Below are positions 1 to 4,791 of a stretch of DNA of 5,039 nt, in pieces. The DNA comes from Chloroflexota bacterium (GTDB lineage: Bacteria > Chloroflexota > Anaerolineae > Anaerolineales > Villigracilaceae): assembly GCA_021796315.1 (NCBI GenBank), contig JAJYOH010000468.1, positions 1 to 5,039 on the forward strand. Reading direction: 5' to 3'. The first letter of the stretch is position 1; every line of letters starts with the position of its first letter. Below the pieces are notes generated by a model. It did not search any database and was not told where the DNA came from. It was given only the letters and a program-made list of their open reading frames with translations. The translations under genes and the position numbers were made by a program.

Positions 1-1
1 T

Positions 2-319
2 GCCAAGGAGCGCGAAGCCTTCGGCGTGAAGATTGCGCAGAAGCAGGCAATTGCATTTATGCTGGCTGAAATGCGGACAGAGATCGAAGCCATTCGTTTG
101 CTGACATGGGAAGCCGCCTGGAAAATTGACACCGGCAAGGAAGATGCGTACACCGAAGCCTACCTCGCATCGGTCGGCGCGATGGACATGGCGATGATGG
201 TCACGGATCGCGCGGTGCAGATTTTGGGCGGGCATGGTTATATCCGCGAGCATCCAGTTGAGATGTGGATGCGTAATGGGCGCGGCTTCGCAACGTTTAC
301 TGGATTTGCAATGGTCTGA
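2..319 (+). CDS. Acyl-CoA dehydrogenase (ACAD-A type), C-terminal part only
   Basis: This is an open frame entering from the left edge with no start inside the window. The 105 visible residues form the C-terminal helical domain of an acyl-CoA dehydrogenase, the flavoenzyme family that introduces an alpha-beta double bond into acyl-CoA thioesters. Seen directly: AKEREAFGVKIAQKQA (the usual R-x-x-FG-x-x-I-x-x-x-Q helix) at the start, and the family signature VQILGGHGYIREHPVE near the end. The protein stops soon after, at GFATFTGFAMV. At the place where many ACADs carry the catalytic glutamate (YEG), this protein has FTG, so the canonical base is absent; some ACADs use a glutamate elsewhere, which is not visible here. 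Its middle part must lie left of the window. I infer it is the separated C-terminus of the same kind of gene whose N-terminus sits at 1326 on the minus strand. The family call is firm; the pairing is inferred. Confidence 0.85.
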   Translation, partial: AKEREAFGVKIAQKQAIAFMLAEMRTEIEAIRLLTWEAAWKIDTGKEDAYTEAYLASVGAMDMAMMVTDRAVQILGGHGYIREHPVEMWMRNGRGFATFTGFAMV

Positions 320-405
320 TGTCACTGCGAGGCGTTCTTTGCCGAAGCAGTCTCCTCGTTGAACAGAGGATTGCTTCGCCGCAAAAGACGCGGCTCGCAA
401 TGACA
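320..405. repeat. Long imperfect inverted repeat (hairpin, dispersed-repeat type)
   Basis: The left arm begins TGTCACTGCGAG at 320 and the right arm ends CTCGCAATGACA at 405. The arms continue inward through GCGTTCTTTGCCGAAGCA and its counterpart TGCTTCGCCGCAAAAGACGC, to CCTC/GAGG around a loop at about 358-365. The match is imperfect, with a few bulges and G/T differences, giving a cruciform or RNA hairpin of about 38 nt per arm. It starts one base after the ACAD-A stop codon and ends 20 bp before the ACAD-B start. The TGTCATTGCGAG...GAAGCAATC wording resembles a well-known class of short palindromic intergenic repeats found scattered in several bacterial phyla; that is recalled knowledge. 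It may also shape the transcript between the two genes. There is no T-run after it, so it is not a classical terminator. Confidence 0.75.
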
Positions 406-425
406 TGTAAACAAGGAGAATTTTT

Positions 426-698
426 ATGACAATCGAATTCGAATCAGCCAAACCCATCGTTCAAATGCAAACTGTCCTGAAGACAGTTGCTGAAGAAATG
501 ATGCGCTCCAAATCCCGTTATTTTGACGAGCATGAACACGAGATTCCGTGGGATTATATTGAGTTCATGCACACGGCTACAAAATCCCTGGGCGGTGGGT
601 CGTTGGCGCCGAAGGAAGAAAAGAAAGAAGAAGACCCAAACAAGCCCAAGCGCCGCCCAATCTATTCGACGCGGGAACCGTCACGTTATCCAGCTTGA
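426..698 (+). CDS. Acyl-CoA dehydrogenase (ACAD-B type), N-terminal fragment, truncated
   Basis: The ATG at 426 has a good ribosome binding site (AAGGAG at 413-418, 7 nt spacing). Residues 1-79 look like the N-terminal alpha-helical domain of an acyl-CoA dehydrogenase: a helix containing VLKTVAEEMMR, then SRYFDEHEHEIPWDYIEFMH, and a charged lysine/glutamate/proline linker (about 61-78) such as occurs in longer bacterial ACADs. From codon 80 the frame leaves the homology (IYSTREPSRYPA) and stops at 698. Those last codons are the antisense of a different ACAD on the minus strand. A normal member would have roughly 400 residues, so the FAD-binding middle domain and the C-terminal domain are missing and this product cannot be a working dehydrogenase. 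It lies 106 bp after the ACAD-A C-terminal part, which suggests an original ACAD-A > ACAD-B operon. It is a broken gene if the join at ~650-662 is real, or an artefact of assembly. Confidence 0.75.
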   Translation: MTIEFESAKPIVQMQTVLKTVAEEMMRSKSRYFDEHEHEIPWDYIEFMHTATKSLGGGSLAPKEEKKEEDPNKPKRRPIYSTREPSRYPA

Positions 699-1326
699 CA
701 CGATAAAGAGGAAGCGCATTCAGGCTCATCAGCTTTTCCCGTTCATCCTCGACCGTGAGGCCGGCTGAGGCTTTCGAGACAATGAATCCCTGCGTCTGGC
801 CATCCAGATTCGCATACACTAAAATGGACTCGGCATCTTTGGCGAATGGCACAAAAATTTTTTCACCGCTGAGAACATAACCATCGCCGCTGACTATGGC
901 AGTCGTCTTGAGCGCATTGGGATCGAAGTCGAATGAATATTCGACCAGCGCCGCGGTGTATGGACGCCAATCGCCTTCGATAACTTTCGGCAAATATTCT
1001 TTCTTCTGTTCTTCCGAGCCGACCAAAAGAATCGGAAGCGCAAAAAGATTCGGCGTGCCGATTGCGAACGCACCAGCCAAGTCGCCGAAGGCCAATTCTT
1101 CTTCAGCCAACACACCGGTGACTGCTGAACGCTCACCGAAGCCGCCGTAAGCCTCAGGAATGGACGCTTGCAAAACACCAAGCTCCCAACCTTTGCCGAC
1201 CAGTTTCATCGGCAGTTCGCGGCTCTCCTCGGCTTCGCGCGCCGCCGGACGCAGGTCGGTGATTGCATACCGCCCCACCGCGTCGATCAACATCTTTTGT
1301 TCTTCATTTGGTTCGAACGAATACAT
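577..1326 (-). CDS. Acyl-CoA dehydrogenase (ACAD-A type), N-terminal part, 3'-truncated
   Basis: The start codon at 1326 follows an AGGAGG ribosome binding site (1331-1336, 4 nt spacing). Residues 1-226 read as an acyl-CoA dehydrogenase: N-terminal helical domain (FEPNEEQKMLIDAVGRYA; GWELGVLQASIPEAYGGFG about 46-64; EEELAFGD 75-82), then the beta domain (GYVLSGEKIFVPFA about 139-152, YRVKLDNVTVPASNRLGG about 208-225). The usual TEPxAGSD stretch that contacts FAD and substrate is replaced by VEYSFDFDP at about 128-136, so this is a divergent, possibly non-catalytic or partner-dependent ACAD. After GGA (residue 226, near 649) the frame runs into the antisense of ACAD-B and ends at 577 after 249 residues, whereas the family has about 380. 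The C-terminal domain is missing here; a matching one lies at 2-319 in the other orientation. It lies 10 bp behind the TetR gene and is surely co-transcribed with it. Confidence 0.82.
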   Translation of the reverse strand: MYSFEPNEEQKMLIDAVGRYAITDLRPAAREAEESRELPMKLVGKGWELGVLQASIPEAYGGFGERSAVTGVLAEEELAFGDLAGAFAIGTPNLFALPILLVGSEEQKKEYLPKVIEGDWRPYTAALVEYSFDFDPNALKTTAIVSGDGYVLSGEKIFVPFAKDAESILVYANLDGQTQGFIVSKASAGLTVEDEREKLMSLNALPLYRVKLDNVTVPASNRLGGAWACLGLLLSFLPSAPTTHRPGIL

Positions 1327-1336
1327 TACTCCTCCT

Positions 1337-1906
1337 TTATTTTTTCCTGGCTAACAAACCTTTGAATAAAAGGTTTGCATATTCATCCGCTATCACATCG
1401 ATGGACTTTGGCCCATCGGGACGATACCAGGTGATTGTCCAATTCATGATGCCCATCAGGGCACGAACGATCAACGCAGGGTCATCACAGGCAAAGACGC
1501 CCGCTTTGATTCCTTCTTTAACGACATCGCGCCACAATCCTTCGAATTTATCTCGATACGGGACGTGGCGCGCGTGTAATTTTTTCTCGAGCGAGCGATG
1601 TTCGATCAAAAGAACGGAAGACAGGTCGACATTCTCGGTCAACGCCGAAAGATAGGCATGGATCATCTGTCGCAGTTTTTCATCGGGAGGCAGGTCTAGT
1701 GACGTGACCGCTGAAATATGTTCCGTCAACATCTCGAGGGCACGGTCAAGCAGCGCCAGCAAAATCTCCTGCTTGGACGAAACGTGATGATACAGGCTGG
1801 CCTTTTGCAAATTGACGGCCCCGGCAATGTCAGCCATGGACGCGCCATGATAACCTTTCTGGCGAAAGACTTGTGCTGCGGCATCAAGGATGTCTGCTCT
1901 GGTCAT
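1337..1906 (-). CDS. TetR-family transcriptional regulator, probably acyl-CoA responsive (KstR2-like)
   Basis: This 189-residue protein has the typical TetR length. The N-terminal DNA-binding domain is clear: ILDAAAQVFRQKGYHGASMADIA (about 6-28) followed by the recognition helix region VNLQKASLYHHVSSKQEIL (31-49). The C-terminal ligand domain has EHRSLEKKLHARHVPYRDKFEGLW (about 102-125) and MNWTITWYRPDG (154-165), a pattern I associate with KstR2-like regulators, which sense CoA thioesters. The start at 1906 is preceded by AGGGAG (plus-strand 1912-1917) and by a strong promoter with a palindromic operator over the start point. The ACAD-A gene starts 10 bp after its stop, and that gene's ribosome binding site lies within the gap. 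I infer a repressor of its own operon, released by an acyl-CoA made or consumed by the ACADs. The family is certain; the ligand is a guess. Confidence 0.9.
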   Translation of the reverse strand: MTRADILDAAAQVFRQKGYHGASMADIAGAVNLQKASLYHHVSSKQEILLALLDRALEMLTEHISAVTSLDLPPDEKLRQMIHAYLSALTENVDLSSVLLIEHRSLEKKLHARHVPYRDKFEGLWRDVVKEGIKAGVFACDDPALIVRALMGIMNWTITWYRPDGPKSIDVIADEYANLLFKGLLARKK

Positions 1907-1915
1907 GGAGGCTCC

Positions 1916-1933
1916 CTACCGAACGGTCGGTAG
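1916..1933. promoter_or_regulatory. Probable TetR operator (near-palindrome)
   Basis: CTACCGAACGGTCGGTAG is an 18-bp palindrome broken by one mismatched pair (16 of 18 positions symmetrical), with half-sites CTACCGA and TCGGTAG. It lies 9 bp upstream of the TetR start codon and immediately downstream of that gene's -10 box, covering the expected transcription start at about 1931. Bound protein would block initiation, the usual autoregulatory layout of TetR repressors. The ACCGA...TCGGT type of half-site is seen for other TetR repressors of fatty-acid-related genes. Binding by this protein is inferred. Confidence 0.75.
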
Positions 1934-1937
1934 CCGA

Positions 1938-1966
1938 AAGATACACCCATCCATTCAGGGTGTCAA
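1938..1966 (-). promoter_or_regulatory. Sigma70-type promoter of the tetR-ACAD operon
   Basis: On the minus strand there is a perfect -35 box TTGACA (plus-strand 1961-1966), a 17-bp spacer, and a -10 box TATCTT (plus-strand 1938-1943). Expected transcription start is about 1931, which leaves a leader of about 25 nt before the TetR ATG and puts the start point inside the palindromic operator. Confidence 0.75.
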
Positions 1967-1988
1967 GGATTCGCGGCCAATTTCCTCG

Positions 1989-1997
1989 TGATATACT
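1989..1997 (+). promoter_or_regulatory. Probable extended -10 promoter of the epimerase gene
   Basis: TGATATACT fits an extended -10 element (TG, one base, TATACT). No good -35 box is found 16-18 bp upstream. Transcription would start near 2004 and give a ~22-nt leader with GAGG (2017-2020) before the ATG at 2026. It points away from the tetR promoter, so the two genes are divergent. The operator lies about 55 bp upstream of this box and need not affect it. Confidence 0.45.
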
Positions 1998-2025
1998 GCG
2001 GCCCAAAATAATCAGAGAGGCAAAT

Positions 2026-3006
2026 ATGAAATACTTTATTACTGGAGCAACAGGGTTTGTAGGCAATGTCGCGGCGCGACAATTGCTGGCGCAGGGACAT
2101 CAGGTCAATGCCATTATCCGCGATTTGAACAAAGCTGAGGAATTGAAAAAGCTCGGCGCGAATCTTTTCCCCGGCGACGTGACGGACAAAGAATCCATGC
2201 GCCCGGCCATGCATGGCGTGGATGGCGTTTATCACATTGCTGCCTGGTACAAGGTCGGCGCGCGCAAGAATCGCGATCAGGGCGAGAAGGTCAACGTGCA
2301 GGGTTCGCGAAATGTTTTCGAGTTGATGAAGGAATTGAAAATTCCAAGAGGCGTTTACACCAGCACCCTCGCGGTCAACTCAGACACACATGGAAAGTTG
2401 GTGGACGAGACCTATCATTTCACTGGTCAGCACATGAGCGAATATGACCGAACCAAAGCCGCCGCGCATGAAATCGCAAAAAGTTTTATCGCTGACGGAC
2501 TCCCGCTTGTGATCGTCATGCCGGGAGCCATCTACGGCCCCGGCGACACCAGCGCTTTGCGTGTGAACATTCTCAATTACCTGAAAAAACAATTACCAGT
2601 TATTCCAGAAGGAACCGCTTTTTCCTGGGCGCACGTGGAAGATATTGTCCAGGGCCATTTTCTCGCCATGAAAAAGGGAAAGGCCGGCGATAGTTATATG
2701 ATCTGCGGTGAGACACTTACAGCGCTCGACGCATTCAAAATGGCGCAAGAAATAACAGGCAAGCCCGCGCCAATGGGATTGCCTGTCGGCATGGTCAAAA
2801 CCATGTCTGCGATGATGGGCGTTGTTGAAAAAATTATTCCTCTTCCCGAAACTTATACATCCGAAGGATTGCGAGTTATCGCGGGCGTCACCTATATCGG
2901 CGATAACAGCAAAGCAAAACGCGAGCTTGGATATAATCCGCGCCCATTTCGTCAGGGCTGGGAAGAGACTCTGCGCCACGAAATGTCTTTGCTTGGGATG
3001 AAGTAA
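2026..3006 (+). CDS. NAD(P)-dependent epimerase/dehydratase, extended SDR family
   Basis: This 326-residue protein is an extended short-chain dehydrogenase/reductase. The Rossmann nucleotide-binding motif TGATGFVG is at residues 6-13. The catalytic serine region YTST is at 111-114 (S113), and the YxxxK pair is Y140/K144 in YDRTK. MPGAIYGPGD at 165-174 is a further family motif. Length and motifs match the group holding dihydroflavonol-4-reductase-like enzymes and hopanoid-associated sugar epimerases; the substrate cannot be fixed from sequence. D51-V52 (GDVTD) and HIAA (70-73) are the usual cofactor-loop landmarks. The start at 2026 is chosen because the glycine motif begins at residue 6 as usual and GAGG precedes it by 5 nt; the frame is open further upstream to 1873, but that part overlaps the tetR promoter and operator. 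It is intact, single-gene in layout and divergent from tetR. A cytoplasmic oxidoreductase is expected. Confidence 0.9.
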   Translation: MKYFITGATGFVGNVAARQLLAQGHQVNAIIRDLNKAEELKKLGANLFPGDVTDKESMRPAMHGVDGVYHIAAWYKVGARKNRDQGEKVNVQGSRNVFELMKELKIPRGVYTSTLAVNSDTHGKLVDETYHFTGQHMSEYDRTKAAAHEIAKSFIADGLPLVIVMPGAIYGPGDTSALRVNILNYLKKQLPVIPEGTAFSWAHVEDIVQGHFLAMKKGKAGDSYMICGETLTALDAFKMAQEITGKPAPMGLPVGMVKTMSAMMGVVEKIIPLPETYTSEGLRVIAGVTYIGDNSKAKRELGYNPRPFRQGWEETLRHEMSLLGMK

Positions 3007-3019
3007 TCAAAAATCCCTG

Positions 3020-3028
3020 TGCTATAAT
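3020..3028 (+). promoter_or_regulatory. Extended -10 promoter, predicting a leaderless mRNA
   Basis: TGCTATAAT is a consensus extended -10 element (TG, one base, perfect TATAAT at 3023-3028). The next ATG starts at 3035, seven bases after the box, which is where transcription should begin. No Shine-Dalgarno sequence lies before that ATG. The promoter sits in the 28-bp gap after the epimerase stop codon, so the membrane-protein pair has its own promoter and probably a leaderless transcript. Confidence 0.65.
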
Positions 3029-3034
3029 AAATTC

Positions 3035-3511
3035 ATGCCAACGCCTCTTCCTCAACCACAAACGCCGCCCTCCCCTCCTCCGTTGACGCCTGAGCAAATC
3101 GCATTAAAAAAGGTTCAGGAACAACAGATGAGAGCCATGATCGCATCCATCGTTGCCATCGTGGTGGTTGTCCTTGCCGCATTGATCACAGCCATTTATT
3201 TTCTCGCAAGGCCGCAGACATCCGCCGAAGAGGTTGGCCGAATCCGCGACATCTTCATCATCGTGGTGGCGCTTGAGACTCTGGTGATCGGCATCGCGCT
3301 CGTCGTTTTGCTGGTACAACTCGCCAGCTTGATCAACCTTTTGCAAAACGAGGTCCGCCCCATCATCCAGGCCACGAGCGAAACCGTCAACACCTTGCGC
3401 GGTACTGCGGAATTTCTCGGCGAGAGCGTGATCGAACCGGTTATAAAATTGAATAGTTATTTGGCCAGTCTTCAACGTGTGTTAGAATTAATGGGACTTA
3501 AACGAAAATAG
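3035..3511 (+). CDS. Small two-helix membrane protein, DUF948/YtxG-like
   Basis: This 158-residue protein has a proline-rich cytoplasmic-type N-terminus (residues 2-18, PxP repeats), a short charged helix (LTPEQIALKKVQEQQMRAM), and two strongly hydrophobic segments at about 35-57 and 73-97, separated by a short charged loop. The C-terminal helix contains LLQNEVRPIIQATSETVNTLRGTAEFLGE (102-130). That is the kind of pattern found in DUF948 proteins (YtxG of Bacillus), where helices of unknown function follow a membrane anchor. Immediately downstream is a YtxH-like gene (27 bp gap, own ribosome binding site), and ytxG and ytxH are also neighbours in Bacillus, where they belong to the general stress response. 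The start at 3035 has no Shine-Dalgarno site but lies at the expected transcription start of a strong promoter. The envelope location is well supported; the function is unknown. Confidence 0.8.
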   Translation: MPTPLPQPQTPPSPPPLTPEQIALKKVQEQQMRAMIASIVAIVVVVLAALITAIYFLARPQTSAEEVGRIRDIFIIVVALETLVIGIALVVLLVQLASLINLLQNEVRPIIQATSETVNTLRGTAEFLGESVIEPVIKLNSYLASLQRVLELMGLKRK

Positions 3512-3538
3512 TTCGTTATCCTGAAAGGAGAAAATCCT

Positions 3539-3928
3539 ATGTCTTCTGATCGTGATGAATTTGGGGCTTTCCTTGTTGGCTTTATCGTCGGCGGCCTGAC
3601 CGGCGCTGTAGTGTCGCTATTATTTGCTCCGCAAAGCGGCGAAGAGACCCGGGCTTTAATTAAGGACAAGAGCATTGAATTACGCGATATGGCTTCTCAA
3701 ACTGCCGAAGAAGCATTGGCCCGTGCGGAAGCTGCCGCAGCCGAAGCTCGCGCCCGCGCAGATGAATTGGCCAAAGAAGCCCGCCTCCGCGCCGAAGAAC
3801 TGGCGAAAGAAGTTCGCACCCGCGGCGAAGAATTCGCCAGGGAAGCGCGCACCCGCGGCGAAGAAGCAATTGAGGCCGTTCGCAAACCCAAGAAATCCGC
3901 AGGCGAAACGCCCGCCGCAACTTCATAA
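3539..3928 (+). CDS. YtxH-like membrane-anchored protein with 11-residue amphipathic repeats
   Basis: This is a 129-residue protein with ribosome binding site AGGAG (3526-3530, 8 nt spacing). Residues 9-30 form a glycine-rich membrane segment (FGAFLVGFIVGGLTGAVVSL) followed by the FAPQSGEETR motif at 29-38, the hallmark of YtxH-domain proteins. The rest is a long alanine/glutamate/arginine helix with five successive 11-residue units (about 62-72, 73-83, 84-94, 95-105, 106-116), the last four of the form R-x-x-E-x-x-x-E-x-R-x. Hendecad repeats of this kind occur in LEA-like and apolipoprotein-like helices that coil together or lie on membranes. The tail (117-129) is short and low in complexity. 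YtxH proteins are linked with stress response in Bacillus but have no settled biochemical role. It is transcribed with the preceding membrane protein and ends at a strong terminator. Confidence 0.87.
   Translation: MSSDRDEFGAFLVGFIVGGLTGAVVSLLFAPQSGEETRALIKDKSIELRDMASQTAEEALARAEAAAAEARARADELAKEARLRAEELAKEVRTRGEEFAREARTRGEEAIEAVRKPKKSAGETPAATS
3722..3886 (+). repeat. Five degenerate 33-bp in-frame repeats
   Basis: The codons for residues 62-116 of the YtxH-like protein are organised as five consecutive 33-bp units (start points about 3722, 3755, 3788, 3821, 3854), each encoding an 11-residue unit. Units three and four share a visible CGCACCCGCGGCGAAGAA block (about 3815 and 3848). The DNA similarity suggests growth by internal duplication; copy number could vary among relatives. 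Confidence 0.65.
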
Positions 3929-3943
3929 TTATAAAAAGAAGGC

Positions 3944-3980
3944 AACAAGGGTTTGGCCCGCGGTCAAACCCTTGTTTTAT
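3944..3980 (+). terminator. Strong rho-independent terminator
   Basis: AACAAGGGTTTG (3944-3955) pairs perfectly with CAAACCCTTGTT (3965-3976). The stem can extend by a G-T and two G-C pairs to a 3-nt loop at 3959-3961, about 15 pairs in all, and is followed by TTATTT. It starts 15 nt after the YtxH-like stop codon and should end the two-gene envelope transcript. The methyltransferase ATG comes only 9 nt after the last stem base. Confidence 0.85.
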
Positions 3981-3985
3981 TTACC

Positions 3986-4627
3986 ATGAAAATCATCCAA
4001 CACTTTATGCGTTTTTTCTTCCGCCACTTTTATCACACCTTTGCCTGGACGTATGATTTCGTCGCGGCTGTCGTTTCGATCGGGCGCTGGAAAGATTGGA
4101 CGCAGACTGTGATCCCATTTATCGAAGGGACGCGCGTGCTCGAGATCGGATACGGTCCCGGACACTTGCAGCAACGCATCTTGCAGACCCGGGGCCTGTT
4201 CGCCGTTGGACTGGATGAATCTCGTCAAATGGCTTTTCTTGCCAAACGCAACACGGACGGCTTCGCCCGTTTAACCCGCGGGCTGGCGCAGACACTTCCC
4301 TTTCCATCGAACACGTTTGATTGTATAGTTTCAACCTTCCCCGCCGAATATATCTTCGACCCGCACACGCTGTCAGACGCGTATCGCGTTTTACACAACG
4401 GAGGCCGCTTCATCGTCCTGCCTTTTGCGTGGATTGTTGGACGCTCAGTCATGGATCGCATGGCAGCCTGGCTGTTCCGCATTACAGGCGAGACGCCATC
4501 AAACGTCACAGAAATTCTCGGTCAGCGCGCGATCCGCCCGCTTGAAGCAGCGGGATTCAAAGTGGAGACGCAGCAAATCGAAATCAAATCGAGCAACGTT
4601 TTAATTCTGATTGCCAGCAAGCATTAG
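3986..4627 (+). CDS. Class I SAM-dependent methyltransferase (Methyltransf_11/UbiE-like)
   Basis: This 213-residue protein carries the S-adenosylmethionine fold. Motif I VLEIGYGPGHLQ is at 51-62, the acidic end of strand 2 is VGLDES at 74-79 (D77), LPFPSNTFDCIVSTFPAEYI at 104-123 is the post-motif region typical of UbiE/Methyltransf_11 proteins, and motif III VLHNGGRFIVLPF is at 135-147. The N-terminus (MRFFFRHFYHTFAWTYDFVAAVVSIGRW) is aromatic and could lie on a membrane, as in methyltransferases acting on quinones or lipids, but the substrate is not identifiable. The ATG at 3986 is preferred; a TTG at 3953 is in frame but lies in the terminator hairpin. There is no Shine-Dalgarno sequence before the ATG and no room for a promoter after the terminator, so expression may rely on read-through or on a promoter I cannot see. 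The gene looks intact. Confidence 0.87.
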   Translation: MKIIQHFMRFFFRHFYHTFAWTYDFVAAVVSIGRWKDWTQTVIPFIEGTRVLEIGYGPGHLQQRILQTRGLFAVGLDESRQMAFLAKRNTDGFARLTRGLAQTLPFPSNTFDCIVSTFPAEYIFDPHTLSDAYRVLHNGGRFIVLPFAWIVGRSVMDRMAAWLFRITGETPSNVTEILGQRAIRPLEAAGFKVETQQIEIKSSNVLILIASKH

Positions 4628-4779
4628 ACGCGACACAAATACCGTTATTTCGGAGACATGATTATGCGGCCGCTTGAAATCACCAGCGCAATCCCGATTA
4701 CATTTTATATTTTGCAGGCGCTAGGTGGGCGCCCAGCTTCGCCATATCCCGAAGTTGTGCCGTTCAAACAGATTCCGTG
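4628..4779. other. Intergenic stretch with no supported gene
   Basis: Nothing convincing is seen here. A frame from 4658 to 4870 on the plus strand encodes a 70-residue product without a ribosome binding site, family resemblance or sensible composition. Small palindromes are present (AAATA/TATTT near 4640-4655, GGGCGCCC near 4727-4734), but no T-run follows, so I do not call a terminator for the methyltransferase gene. Confidence 0.5.
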
Positions 4780-4785
4780 TATAAT
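4780..4785 (+). promoter_or_regulatory. Possible promoter -10 box of a short transcript
   Basis: A perfect TATAAT. A weak -35 candidate TTGTGC (4755-4760) is 19 bp upstream, longer than ideal. Initiation would fall near 4792, directly before an ATG at 4793. An intrinsic terminator lies 100 bp further on, which is why I regard the box as potentially real. Confidence 0.45.
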
Positions 4786-4791
4786 CTGCGC

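Noticed and set aside
320..405. Rho-independent terminator after the ACAD C-terminal part
   Set aside because: The stem is long enough, but no run of T follows on either strand; a repeat is the better description.
663..698. Last 12 codons of the ACAD-B fragment as a genuine C-terminus of a small 90-residue protein
   Set aside because: These codons are the antisense of the conserved VKLDNVTVPASN region of the minus-strand ACAD, so the short protein results from the junction, not from a natural small gene.
1873..2025. 51-codon N-terminal extension of the epimerase frame
   Set aside because: It runs through the tetR promoter, operator and start codon, has no ribosome binding site, and the Rossmann motif belongs about six residues from the start, as it is with the ATG at 2026.
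3722..3886. CRISPR-like array from the 33-bp periodicity
   Set aside because: The units are contiguous, coding and degenerate, with no unique spacers; they encode an 11-residue protein repeat.
3953..3985. TTG start adding 11 residues to the methyltransferase
   Set aside because: The codon is inside the terminator stem, and the added residues are simply the translated hairpin.
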